Shown one piece after another: positions 47,222-62,732 of a stretch of 64,000 nucleotides of DNA. Numbering within the stretch: position 1 is the stretch's first letter; each line of letters begins with the position of its first letter. Under the pieces are notes generated by a model, which ran no database searches, had not been told where the DNA came from, and saw only the letters and a list, made by a program, of their open reading frames with translations. The stretch is from Macrolepiota albuminosa (taxonomy: Eukaryota; Basidiomycota; Agaricomycetes; Agaricales; Agaricaceae). The translations under genes and the position numbers were made by a program. The stretch is taken from the NCBI GenBank assembly GCA_027475525.1, contig JAMWFC010000082.1, positions 2,294,001 through 2,358,000 of the forward strand, read 5' to 3'.

Positions 47222-50200
47222 CTACCGTTTCAATGTCCTCTGCTTTTCTGCATATTCGACAATTTTTCGGTCAACAAATAACCCTTTTCGATCCCGCACA
47301 GCATCCATATACCCCTTTGCAAGGTTAGATCGATCGGCTTTCTCTCCAAGATCTTCCAATTCTTCCTCTGTCGTTGGCACCCAGAATGGATCCTGATCTA
47401 ATATCTCATACCTACGATTCAACAAGTAAATCAACTTCCATACTGATAGAACTGTTGCTTACCCCCTGAATATCAGTTGGGGACTTGCGGCGCCGGAGGT
47501 CCGTTTCCGGATATCTGATGACATTTCCGCGGTCACTGGAAAAAAAATAAGATAGAAGACATACCATCAGCAAAACCAAAACTTTCTACAACGGGAAGGA
47601 GAGCCGTGACATTAAAGAAAGTTGTCCCCTCCTTCATCTCCTCAGCTATTATGCGACCTCGTCGTTTAGCAACGACCGCATAGACTTTTCCTAACACGTC
47701 GGCTATAGGAAATATAGATCAATATGCCACGCTTCTGACAGTCCAAATGACAAATTGTCTTACATGATGCTTGGATGTCGCACATATACATCGCAAGCAT
47801 GAGGCGTGGTGACCAATCAAGGAGACCGTTCCGACACGCATCCCTGACCGCGGAGATTACAGAACCAGTTACTTGTGCCATTCGGTTCTGTTCTGCTCAG
47901 TAGCAAGCAATTGGCAAAAAATTCCCCATATTCAGGAAATTTTACGAACCTATCTCCTTTTCCAAACTTCCTTGGTCTACTTCAACGCCCTCGACGAAGT
48001 AGGCCATGCCTTCAACAGGCTCTGCGCACAAGGGACCTTGGAAAGATGCGAGCTGGAAGCCACTTTCAATATGGACATCGAAATCCCGGACGCCCTTCCC
48101 CAAGACTTCGCCTTCGTTGTCCGCTGCCTTAATGCGTTCAAGGCGGCGTTTGAGTCTGTATCACGAGTCAAGAGGTGACAAGGTGCGAAAAAGAGGAGCC
48201 GCTGACGAAAAGTGTGTCTCAGATTTCCTACTGTCTATAAGAAGGCATCCACCGGCTTGTTGTGGTCCAAAGGCCCAAATCCGTTCTGTGACATCGGTCC
48301 ACTCTCCTCCGGCATTTTTGCAAACTTCCTGTAAGGCATTCCAGAACTGCTCAGGGCCGACGCTTGGCTTTCGTACTACATCTCCATGATCTTCATGACC
48401 TTCAACCTCTTGTCCCTCTACCGATTCCCCGTCTTGGGTTTCAGCCGAGTCTTTTGCGCGGCGTTCGTTTTGGAGCTTCTTGAGAATGCTTACATTTTGC
48501 AAAACGAAGTCTAATATGGTTTGGGGAAGGGGACTAGCACGGATCGTGAATCGGACAATGTTTGAAGAACTAAACCCATGAATCGTGCCACGGGGCGCGT
48601 TTGGGATTTTTGTCGGTGCCATGTCTGCATATACGGTCTGAGGTAGTTCAATAAAGTGTTGTTTAACGCACCTGGTGCTTTGACCGCTGTTTCGCGGAAT
48701 GGAACTATTGGCTTTGAAGCTTGAATTTCGACACGTGCAAACCTCTCCCTGAGATCCTTGAGACAGCGCTGTCAAGAAGAAAGAGAAGGATTCAAAGTTA
48801 TAAATCTTCAGCCGTTGGCCCTCACCTCGAGATGAAGCTCGCCAGCAGTCAGTATTACATGCTCGCCAGTCTGTTGCTGGAAAGTCTCTACACAGGGATC
48901 CGCCTGGCTGAGCAGCTTTAGACCGTTAATGAGCTTCGGCATATCGGCTGACTTGATCGGCTCCAGAGCAACACGCACAATCGGCGAAGCCTGTTATAAA
49001 CATCAGACACAGCAAGAAACGAATGTCCCGCAACACCTACGGCACGGTTAACACTCCCAAGATTAATGAGACACGAGCGATCCTCAGTCGGCGAATAACT
49101 AATACCATTTTCATCTGGGGAACAAAGTGTCGCATTTCGCCATACTTTACCCTCAAGACCCTTCACAGCGAAGATGTTCCCCGCGCGTACGAAATCAACT
49201 GGTACAAGTTCCCGTCCCATCATTATATAGAGTCCTTCAACAGTTACTGTGACCAGATGCTTCACATTTGCAGGATGCCCCGGTTCCAATGCAGCGTTAT
49301 ATTTCGGCAGCAGGCCATATACCGTCGTACCTGTTCGCAGAGTCCCAGAATAAAGACGAGCAAATCCAAGAACTACTTCTGCATCCTCAGCAGAGTCCTC
49401 TTTGACAAGCTCGAGATCTGATAACGGTGACGGTGGTGGATAGGAGAGTGGCGTCAGCAATCGTTGGACCGTGTGCTCCCCGCTTTTGGCAGCTGCTTCT
49501 GCAGCTGCTCTTGCCTCTCTCGCCGCACGTGCTTTGGCCCTCATTTCTTCAGCTGTTACGGGTTTCTTCTTATTCTCTGGGAGGTCCTTGGAAGATACGG
49601 CAAACATCTTGCTCACATAGGCTGTGACACATGCATGCGGGGCAGAATTGGAGGAGAAAAGGTCCTCCTCAAGCTTATTCCTTGGTTCAATATTGGTCTC
49701 GTAGAGATCAGGGTAAAGTATTTTGGGTATCCTTGTTCTTTGAGCGAGGAAGGGGGCGGGGACGACATCGATAACAGACTGCGTGACGCACGTTGATAAC
49801 GAGAGCCACTGGGAAAAGATTAGAAACAGAAGATTGCGAGTGTCCTTAGATCTAAGATCGCGAGGAAGTATCTTAAGGTTGAGGGCAGCAACAATCTTTG
49901 CCACTTTCTCTTGATTCCTGATTGTGTGAGTCAATCTCTGAGTCAGTTTCAACTAAATACGCGAGTACGAAGACGAACGGGTTCAAAACTACTGCATCAT
50001 ACACTGCCCAGATATTTTCCAGGACAAACTGCACGAATAGAGATTTTAAAGGTCGTCCACGAAGGTGCTTATAACTGATCACTTTCTTCGACTTCGGATC
50101 GAGGAAGTAATCACCCCAGAGTACACGTCGGAGATTAGCTTCTTTGATACCAAGTTTTGTGGCATAAAGTTGAGCAAACTTTCCAATACGGAATCCCCAG

Positions 50201-51024
50201 CCGTCGATGGCTGAAGCAAAAATCACATTGCCACGTTCTGGCGCGAAGTATAGATCTTCGTCATCCTTTTCTTGGAAGTCGTCTGCTTCGTTAACAGTCG
50301 CATCAGCCTCGTCAGCTAACTGGTCTTTCTTATCTGCAAGCCGTCTTTCACGCTCTTCTCTCCATCGAAGGTCATCCTCCATTCTTTCACTTGCAAAAAA
50401 ACTGCCCATTACCGCATTAACTTGTTCAATAAGTCGTGTGAGGTGGTGGTGGGCTTCAACTGGAGCTAATTTCAGCTCAGTAATGAGGCGATCAAATTTG
50501 TTGATCACTAGTATTGGCCGTAGTCGGTCTTGCCAGGCCTGCCTTAACACGGCGATGGTCTATTTAAATATGAGTCATGAAAACGAAGACATTCTTCAGA
50601 AACGCACCTGGGTGCAAACACCCTCCACGACGTCTACCAAAACTAGTGCGCCATCACACAATCTTGACGCAGTGGACACTTCGCTTGAGAAGTCTACATG
50701 TCCTGGAGTGTCGATCATGTTAACAATGTAGGTTAATGGCGATTTCTAATCTAGTTTTATCATTGAATCTGAAGGACAAACCACAAGAAGTTTACGTACC
50801 TCGCGTTCCAGCACCTGGAACTTGAGAGATACAGCACTACTTTCCATAGTAATACCTCTTTCCTGCTCATCTTCACGGCTGTCGAGATACCTCATCTTGC
50901 CAGCCATCCTGGCAGAAATAATGTTATTAGCTGCCAGCAAAGTGTCCATCAAAGTAGTTTTTCCGTGATCTACATGTCCAAGCGTAGTTATTATGCGAAT
51001 TTTTGCAGGATCAGGCGATTCCAT
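47222..51024 (-). CDS. EFL1: Ribosome assembly GTPase EFL1/RIA1 (elongation-factor-2-like)
   Basis: Cytoplasmic GTPase that, with Sdo1/SBDS, releases Tif6/eIF6 from pre-60S subunits. ATG 51024 gives [20 protein letters not shown] (G1), [16 protein letters not shown] (G2), then [19 protein letters not shown] (G3, near 50720-50680), and [20 protein letters not shown] (G4). The EFL1-type insertion is rich in E/D/K/A (50400-50250). Next come [40 protein letters not shown], an A/K/E-rich insert near 49520, domain II ([20 protein letters not shown]), and [20 protein letters not shown]. The domain IV region reads [20 protein letters not shown], and the C-terminal domain has [20 protein letters not shown] then [20 protein letters not shown]. 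It ends at 47222 with the family-typical [23 protein letters not shown] tail. The insertions distinguish it from EF-2. Confidence 0.95.
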
Positions 51025-51141
51025 TGCGGTAAGGAAGGTGAGCAGAGGACGAGGAGCCGAGCAAGAGTCACCCAGTCCCGAGATAAAATGTCACGTGATA
51101 TGACAAGAAGTGTTTGAACGCGGCCGAGCTTTCGTCTACTC
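51025..51141. promoter_or_regulatory. Compact bidirectional promoter, EFL1 and CWF19
   Basis: Only 117 bp separate the two divergent ATGs, so transcription start signals for both genes must lie here or inside the 5' ends. No clear TATA box was seen. A palindromic TCACGTGA lies at about 51092-51099 (a CACGTG E-box core). Both genes are housekeeping, one in ribosome assembly and one in splicing. Confidence 0.6.
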
Positions 51142-53906
51142 ATGGCAGACTCGGCCACATCCAAACATTCCTCAAGGCGCGAACGCGATCCGGACAGAAA
51201 GAGTAAGAAGCGAAGAAAGCACGATGACCATGGCGGTAAACACAAACACAGGAAAAAGGACATATCTGACCATAACATCCATATCGTCGATGATGACCCA
51301 GACGACGACGACATGTGGGTGGAAAAGAATATTGACATGGATGGCGAGAAGGCAAGTGTCTAAATGAGCCCTCCTTCCCTGTTTTAATTTTGTTTTCAGG
51401 TACTCGCTGCCGATATTCCAACTGCTAAAAGTTTGAAACTGACTTCCTCGGCCATTGCTGGACCCTCAGATCCCAAGTTACCCTCTAACACCAATACAGA
51501 GACACCTCTTCGACGGGATGAATGGATGCTTCTTCCCCCAACTTCTCCGACTCTTCCTGCCGAAGACAGACGGAAGGCTGAAATGGGCGACGTCTCTATG
51601 ACGGACGATTATGGAGAACCGTCTGGAAGCCAACGAACATTGGGAGGTGGCGTTGACTACTTTTCCAGTCTTGGTACCGACATGAAGAAGCAACCTGAGC
51701 GACCAGCTCCTGACAAAGTATTTACTACGCATCTTCGCATTATCTTGACTGACTGTATCGCAGCCTGTGACGAGCTCCAAAGAGATCAACAAGGATCTGA
51801 GCTCAATTGATTTCGATGCACCCCCGCCCCCTCCGAAGCCTAACACCCCAGGCGGCCCAGGTTCTCAATGGCGTATGATGCGATTGAAGCGCGTCTATGA
51901 AGCGGCAGAGGAAGAGGGTGTTGACGTTGAAACTCTCGCAGTTGAACGTTTTGGGTCCCTTCAAGCCTTTGAGGAAGCAAAAGAAGAGCGGCGCATACTT
52001 GACGAGCGAGAAGGCAAACGGGAAAAGAGAGGTCGTGGATCCGAAAGACGATTTCCTAGAGAGTCTGAAATGGGTGAAAAACGGTTTATGTTTACAGAAG
52101 TTGGTGGAAGTGGTGGTTCCAGTCGTAGCTCGTCCTTCAGACGACCCGGTGCTTACAATGACAGTACTCCATCCACACCGTCTCCAGAAACGCGTCCTCC
52201 AGTGAATCGACGACTTGACTCTCTCCGATTACCTTCTGGGATGGCCTCACCCCTTGCTCAGTCACACACGCCCATTCCTTCTGTCATGACACCACCTCCA
52301 GCCGCTCCACAAAACCGTGCGTTGTCCCCATCTTCTCTAAACAAGATGCAAGCCAAAGTGCTTCGGGCGAAACTCATGGGTGCACCGGATGCAGTCAAAC
52401 TGGAAGAGGAATACGAAAGTGAGTTACGAAGAGCAAACGGTGTGAAGAACGGCGAGTCTGGTGTGCGCACTAAGACAGAAGTGCTACCAACGTTGGATGG
52501 AAGAGGTCGTCTATATGATGTCGGTCACGGTAAAGACGACGGTGCCGCTCTTTACGGAAATCGCAGGAAAAAAATTGAGAAGGTGAATATCTGTGTTTCT
52601 ACTCTCTCAGGTCTTGGCTTAACACTCCCAGTTTGAAACGCATGACCAGAAAACTGGCGAAGTCATCAGAATCAATGCTGACGATGATACAACAACCCTT
52701 GAGGAGATGCTCCGACAAGAGCGGTTTGGTGCAGGCATGGCAGATCAGAAGAACTTAGACGCCCAGTTTGCACGAGCGATTATGGGCGATGGAAAATTCG
52801 AAGTGACTACAATAATCTATCTTTTGTTCTGTTTATTGATTCTTACGTACCAGAATGACTTGGAATATCTTGATGACAATGCTGAGAAACTCAGTCGACA
52901 GAAAATGCGGACTGACGCTATGAAACGCCAGTTTGCAATCCATGGTTAGCCCTTATTTTTCAAGGAAACTTCAGCTAACGCTAGCTCAGACTATAAGCGA
53001 ACCCAGAAAGCTCTTGCGACATGCAACTTCTGTTATGGCGAAGATGATTCACCTCCAAAGGCTCCTGTTGTCGCGATGGGAACTCGTGCATACCTCTCTT
53101 GTACTCTAACTGACGAACTTGTCGAGGGCCACTGCCTCATTGTCCCAATTCAGCACCATCTTACCATGCTTGAAGCTGATGACGACGTTTGGGACGAAGT
53201 CCGGGTAATAATCCTTATATTTTGCATGGCTATATCATTGAAATTTCACCAGAATTTCATGAAATGTCTTATGCGTATGTTTGCTGAAGAAGATAGAGGC
53301 GTAATCTTCTATGAGACAGTCATAACTTTAAAGTGGCAAAAACATACCGTGATCGAATGCGTGCCTTTACCTTGGGAGCAGTTCGAACTTATTCCCGGTT
53401 ATTTCAAAGTTAGTAACTCTTTTGTCCCTAGATAGCCTCCGTCCGTCCTGATATCCTCATGGTAGGAATCCATCCTTACATCTGAGGCAGAATGGTCTCA
53501 ACACAGGAAGCTTATTGATTTCTCTGCACGTCCCGGAGGCTTTCGGCGGGCGATGGTTCCGAACCTACCTTACTTCATGGTTCAATTTGATCACAAGGGC
53601 GAGAAAGGATACGGACATGTCATTGAGGGGACTGACACAGCTGACGGGGAGATGTTGGAAGAGGGGGAAAAAGGAGGCGGCGATTTTCCCAGGTAAATGA
53701 TGTGTCCCCAACATTTGAACGATTTTTCTTACCGCCACTTAATAAGTTATTTTGCCGGCGAAATTATAGGTGGTGTCTTGGAGTTGGAGCCAAGGCGTTG
53801 GAGAAGGCCAAGACGAATCGATTTCAGGACCAACAAGGACAGGGTTTTCCAGTTCAAGAAGAAATACGACAAGTTTGATTGGACAGGAATGATTGGGAGA
53901 GACTGA
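51142..53906 (+). CDS. CWF19: Splicing-associated CWF19-like protein (CwfJ family)
   Basis: Spliceosome-associated protein, related to lariat debranching enzyme cofactors and acting late in splicing. ATG 51142 opens a K/R/H/D-rich leader (RKSKKRRKHDDHGGKHKHRK). The next exons carry TPLRRDEWMLLPPTSPT, then SQWRMMRLKRVYEAAEEEGV and LAVERFGSLQAFEEAKEERR. A disordered S/P region follows, then TTLEEMLRQERFGAGMADQK and NLDAQFARAIMGDGKFENDL (52680-52860). The CwfJ C-terminal domains follow: LATCNFCYGEDD (zinc ligands), RAYLSCTLTDELVEGHCLIV, PIQHHLTMLEADDDVWDEVR, NFMKCLMRMFAEEDRGVIFY, IECVPLPWEQFELIPGYFK, LPYFMVQFDHKGEKGYGHVI and FAGEIIGGVLELEPRRWRRP. It ends ..FDWTGMIGRD at 53906. GHCLIVPIQHH is the HIT-like motif. 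Confidence 0.94.
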
Positions 53907-54173
53907 CTATGCATACGTGACTTCTGTCTTTATTCATCAAGAATTCCAACGACGTTACAATACTCGCGCTTATTGCACTCGTATTATGTACTCATTCGAT
54001 GGTTTGGAGCAATGTAGGTTGCCGATCCAATGCCTTTTATTTGAAAACAAAAATTCATTGAGTGTCACCTGTGCTCTTAGACTTGCTGCTATACACAACA
54101 GCTAGTTGTCCTGCTGTCATATCTCATTGATTCACAAATCATAAAGACCACAAACCGCCGTGCGAGCTTATAA

Positions 54174-56316
54174 TTATAACTCTGTGAATTGTTTGAGCAG
54201 GTCTAAAGCTTCCTTACTACGCGGTTCAAGGCGGCATTTGAATGGTTTCGGCTGGCTGTTATTGGACATAATCAGCATATAAATATCAACGTAAGAGAGA
54301 AATGGCTGACTTCGATATACCCGCAGCAACAGGTATAGTATCGGGAATGATCTCTTTCCCACTGTCGTCACGGGCTTTTGAGAACTTGACAGTCGCTAGA
54401 GTGGTAGCAATCGCAATCCAGATACTATCATCTGCTAAGTGCCGCCCCGGGCAGATTCTGAATAATTTCTTGTGTCAGTACAAATTCTCAGGAAAGCCTC
54501 ACATATTTCACCTTCGACCAAAACCAAAGTGTGAGGTGCTGAATGGCTCTCCTCTACCAGCAGGCGCAGGCAAATACCTAGATGGGTCAAACTTCCAAGG
54601 GTCGTGGTATATAGACTCATCCAAGGTCATGCCTCTGTCGGTCGGTGAGCTCTTGTGGTCCTCGTTGCTAGAAGAACCAAATGAATTACACGCACCTGAC
54701 ATTTGCAATTACGATAGAACCTTGAGGAATTAGCATGCCTCTGTAGATATCATCTTTCATGAGCCTGTGCGGAATGCCTAATATATCACACTTCAGATCA
54801 TCGTCTACAAATAGGCCAGTGTTTACTATTCTCTGCGTACCTGTGGGGGCGGTGTGGTTCCATCTTTTTGCTTTTCATCAAAAGTATGAATTGAGTCCAC
54901 AACATGGACATACCGCAGCGTTTCTTGGACTAGACATTCTAGGTACGGCAGACTTTCTCTGTCACGGAATTCAGGTAGACGGTCAGACCCGATGACAGCG
55001 TCGAGCTCCTCTTGCGCCTTTGCCTGACACTCAGGATACAAAACCATCGCTAACACAAAGAAGGCAAGTGAGGCTGATGTCTGAGTTGCAGTGGGTTTGT
55101 GTACACTAATGATAGCATATAACCGCATACTCACAGTGTCTGCGCCTGCCACATAAAGAATTGTCGAGACTGTCTGAATTAGGTCTAATTTAGCCTCGGC
55201 GTCTGGTGCTCCCCGATCTAAACCTTCCAGCTGCGTAAGTAAGAACGACGGGCGAGCCGTCCCTTTGTTCTGGAGCAGCCGTAAGCTGTTCTTGGTGCTT
55301 CAGCTTCTGGAGAATTACGTACCATTTTATCCAACATTTGGTTATAGGGAAACTCTCGAAGTTTTCGGAAAGTCGCGTAGGATTCTCGCGCGAAGTTGGC
55401 GTAGTGTGTGCCGGGAAACCAAGACGGAAAGTAACGAACTTTAAATATAAGAAAAGAAGTCTGAGTGCATATATGGGTTGGCTCACGTATCGGAAACAAA
55501 TCAACTGGCGTGGTGGTTGGTGGCCCTACCTCTTTCGCTATTTGGCAACATTGTCCAGCAATCTTTAAATAGGGATCATCGTCAGAAAGTACTTGATGTC
55601 CATAGCAAATTTGGATGATAATGGCCGCCGTAAACCTGAGAAAATAGAGGGGTTATGAATGCAAAAAAACAGTTCAAACACTGGAGTGACAGTACTGGAC
55701 TAGAGAGTTCAACCAGTTTTCTGGCGCGTGCAAGAAGTTCTGAGCAAGAACACGAGCTTCTCGAGTCTGAATGGGTCGATGTTCTTGACGTTTAGCGGGA
55801 GTAAAATACTGTTGCACCATCTTTCGTTGTAGGCGGAAGTATTTTCCATATTGTGCAAACACCAGTGTGTCGGCAATGCCCAGACTTGTATAAGTTAAGC
55901 TTGATTAGCAGAAATTTATCGAATGGTAGCTACTCACAGCTCAAACACCGGAAGTTTTGGCCGATCACTGTAAATTGAGCTTCGTTTGTCGAGGAGATCC
56001 ACGGCAGCTTCATGACTATTCAAGATAATTAAAGACTTATCCATTATCTTGAGGTACACGACATCGCCTGACAATTCTGCCTTAAATCAATAGCTTTATC
56101 TCTGTCGTAACACTGACCATAAGTTTTTCCTAGTTCGTAAAAGAATATGTCTTGCGCTTTCGACGGGATCAATCGAAGGTGTCCGATTAGAGGATCAGCT
56201 GGCGGTCCTGGAGGCAAAAAAGGTTCCTGTTGCTTCGAGATTATTTTCTTTGCTTGCCAAGTGACCAGGACTACAGCAGCGGTTGCGAGTACTCGAACCA
56301 AAGGTGGAGTTCCCAT
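54174..56316 (-). CDS. Cytochrome P450 monooxygenase (microsomal)
   Basis: ATG 56316 gives an N-terminal membrane anchor (VRVLATAAVVLVTWQAKKI) and the proline hinge FLPPGPPADPLIGHLRLIP. Further exons give MDKSLIILNSHEAAVDLLDK, SIYSDRPKLPVFEL, TLVFAQYGKYFRLQRKMVQQ (C-helix W/R region) and AAIIIQICYGHQVLSDDDPY. The I-helix reads ILYVAGADT plus an intron to TQTSASLAFFVLAMVLYPEC. The K-helix ETLR is in LPYLECLVQETLRYV, and the PERF-like segment is HDPWKFDPSRYL. The heme loop HFGFGR|RICPGRHLADDSIW is split by an intron (about 54459-54515). It stops at 54174. The layout is that of the large mushroom P450 families often labelled O-methylsterigmatocystin oxidoreductase-like. Substrate unknown; the neighbours form no obvious biosynthetic cluster. 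Tail to tail with CWF19. Confidence 0.92.
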
Positions 56317-56328
56317 ATTGAAACGTCG

Positions 56329-56482
56329 TTTTCAGTGGCTCAGAAGTTGTTTATAAAAGCAAATGTTCCGCATTTCCCCGCGCCGTCACATCTGCAATGT
56401 AAACCTTTTCAGTGGCTCAGAAGTTGTTTATAAAAGCAAATGTTCCGCATTTCCCCGCGCCGTCACATCTGCAATGTAAACC
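56329..56482. repeat. 77-bp perfect tandem duplication, 56329-56405 and 56406-56482 (P450 promoter)
   Basis: Exact period-77 copies starting 13 bp upstream of the P450 ATG. Flanks differ on both sides. It would double the proximal promoter if real. It matches the unit length of the other sites. Confidence 0.97.
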
Positions 56483-56683
56483 TACAGACTGCACAGGAGA
56501 GAACCTGCCATGGTGTCCTGGTTTCAGAATGCCTCCGAATTGCAAGTCAAGAAACACAATCGGAAGTAAATTTCATCATTGAGTCGCGCCGGCATTCATT
56601 ATTATTAGCCGCGACCTCCAGACACGTGCACGTGCCTGATTCAGAGGAGAAATCGACAGCTGAGCTGCTTGCAAGCGTCACTC

Positions 56684-58239
56684 ATGTTAAAATCTTATGT
56701 ACAATCCCTGCAAAGAACACCAAATTTTTGCATTCACCATGCTCGCCAGCTAAGTTCGATGTCAGAATCGACAAGCCTCCGACGCTCATACCTTTACGTC
56801 CCCTCTTCGTCTGAGCGCATGCTTGAGAAGTCCCTTTCAACAACTCTGACATGATCATCTACGATCTGGAAGACAGTGTCTCGCCGTCAGCTACCGATAA
56901 AAAGGACGCAAGGATCAGGCTTACTCATTTTTAAGTGTAGGTAACTTTATATGAGTGGAATATTTTTGTTCATCCTAGCTTTGCAGGGAAAGCGTCTTCC
57001 TGATCACCGTCGCATTGCCGTCGTGTCAACGACATTAGTACACCACTTTTCCATAACGATATTACTGATGTAGTGAGTCCTTGTCCATGGTTATGATTTT
57101 GCTCGTTTGTATTCTTCAGATTAGTTCGGGTGTTGTAAGCACTTTGGTATTGCCTAAGATTCATTCGGCGAAAGACCTCCACTACGTCTCGTCCGCTGTT
57201 TCCCGGGTGTTGTAAGCACTTTGGTATTGCCTAAGATTCATTCGGCGAAAGACCTCCACTACGTCTCGTCCGCTGTTTCCAAGCTTTAGGGAAACGTCTC
57301 TTAAAGCCCCTTTGGATATAATTCCGAGCATAGAGAGCGCCAGGGCAATGTACAACTTGAGTGAAATAGCTGCATGGAAGTCAAATCACGGATCTGTGTC
57401 GGGCGGACGAGTGGCTGCACTTCTAGTAAGACTTATGACCTCTCTCTCTCTTTGACTACGTACTTAAATCTTCAGTTTGCTGCTGAGGATTGTAAAGTCG
57501 ATCCTTTCATTCCCCTTCCTCATATGTGACCTACATTGAAGACTGCGCCGATACTTCTATAATTCGAACCCCGTCTCGTCAAGAACTCTTGTTCACTCGC
57601 TCTCAGGTCGTCATCTATGCGAAAGCTTTTGGTTTAGACGCAATCGATATGGTAGGATCTTTTATTTATTTATTACATATAAACAGGTTACCGGAATCGT
57701 TTGCAAGGTTTGTGTGAACTACAAAGATCTTGACTATCTCGAAGAAGAATGTACAGACGGAAGGCACCTTGGTTTTACTGGCAAGGTTTGAAGTCCTGTA
57801 TTTCGCTTAAATACATAGCTTGGTAACTTTCATCATATAGCAAGCGATTCACCCCGCGCAGGTGGATATAATACAATCCACCTTCGTGCCGACGTCTCAC
57901 GGCATGTTTTCTTTTCTTTCTTGCTATAACCTCGTAACTTTTTCTCCAGAAATTCTTCGTGCCGCTAAGATCCTTCATGGTATGCGAGCAGCTCATGCTG
58001 TAGCCAAAGGTGCCGTCGGCCTAGAGGGAGAAATGATAGACGCTCCGATGTTGAAACAGGTAACTGTCAATTTGCTGTAGCCAAAGGTGCCGTCGGCCTA
58101 GAGGGAGAAATGATAGACGCTCCGATGTTGAAACAGGTAACTGTCAATTGTATGATATAAGTAGTCTTGACTTTTCTTTAGGCAGAGTACACAATCGATT
58201 GCTAAGGCTGCCGGTTTGGAGATACCAGTTATATCTTGA
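56684..58239 (+). CDS. Citrate lyase beta-subunit-like (CLYBL, HpcH/HpaI aldolase family), likely mitochondrial
   Basis: Predicted Mg-dependent C-C lyase; CLYBL relatives act on citramalyl-CoA or malyl-type substrates. ATG 56684 (or 56669) gives a leader MLKSYVQSLQRTPNFCIHHA that looks mitochondrial. The core then reads SLRRSYLYVPSSSERMLEKS and SDMIIYDLEDSVSPSATDKK. Next come RRIAVRVNDISTPLFHNDIT, SGVVSTLVLPKIHSAKDLHY, LKAPLDIIPSIESARAMYNL and SGGRVAALLFAAED. Then TRSQVVIYAKAFGLDAIDMV, CVNYKDLDYLEEECTDGRHL, GFTGKQAIHPAQVDIIQSTF and ILRAAKILHGMRAAHAVAKG follow. The last exon (acceptor ending 58185) reads STQSIAKAAGLEIPVIS and stops at 58239. IYDLEDSV and GKQAIHP are the metal and CoA signature blocks. 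Two 77-bp duplications (57127, 57996) interrupt it. After the first, the frame also needs a one-base change at about 57280. Confidence 0.88.
57127..57280. repeat. 77-bp perfect tandem duplication, 57127-57203 and 57204-57280 (in CLYBL exon)
   Basis: Exact copies inside the exon encoding VVSTLVLPKIHSAKDLHYVS. Copy 2 shifts the frame. Downstream, PSFRETSLKAPLDIIPSIES is still out of step by one base relative to copy 1, so an extra base at the right edge (tcc|aagc) is suspected as well. Confidence 0.97.
57996..58149. repeat. 77-bp perfect tandem duplication, 57996-58072 and 58073-58149 (CLYBL exon/donor)
   Basis: Exact copies. Each holds the end of an exon (..GLEGEMIDAPMLKQ) and its GTAACT donor (58060 and 58137). 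Splicing from the first donor to the acceptor at 58185 would remove the second copy, so the protein could be unaffected. Confidence 0.97.
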
Positions 58240-58585
58240 CTGGTTACGTGTGATCCCGTCAAAACTACTATGTAAATGATGGATAATGATGATTACGGGC
58301 CAGTTGTGCTCGCTCGGGCGACGTCAATTTGTACCCGGGTTGAATGTGACTACTCATATCTTGTATGCCCTGTCCTTGTGATTTTGCCAGAGAAACAGTC
58401 TTGAAATGAAGATTTCTCAGTCTCAGACATGGAATGCTGTGTGGCATGCATAAGTCGAAGTTGAAGAGGTGATCAAAGAGAGCAGGGATCGGAGCCGGTG
58501 TGCCGAAGTCTGAGCCGGGAGTAACATCCTCAAACAACTGTCTCTCCGGTCCTGAGGTCGCATACTTATCCTGTATCTCGACTTA
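58240..58585. other. Intergenic, CLYBL to PRP2
   Basis: About 345 bp. Only a chance minus-strand frame; presumed 3' UTR and PRP2 promoter. Confidence 0.5.
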
Positions 58586-62579
<3,994 letters not shown>

Positions 62580-62732
62580 TAAACTCACTCTTCTGACTAA
62601 TTTGTATTATTTCATTGTTCTCATGTATACCTATGTTTGCTGAGGAAACCCTCTTATTTCCAAAGATCAATTCAAACACACTTTGATAAAAGAAAGGAAT
62701 AATTGCGCTATCCCCTTCCGACATATGGAACC

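Noticed and set aside
54174..58239. P450 and CLYBL-type lyase as a biosynthetic gene cluster
   Set aside because: The neighbours are splicing genes (CWF19, PRP2) and there is no backbone synthase, transporter or dedicated regulator. The Zn2Cys6 factor lies 40 kb away.
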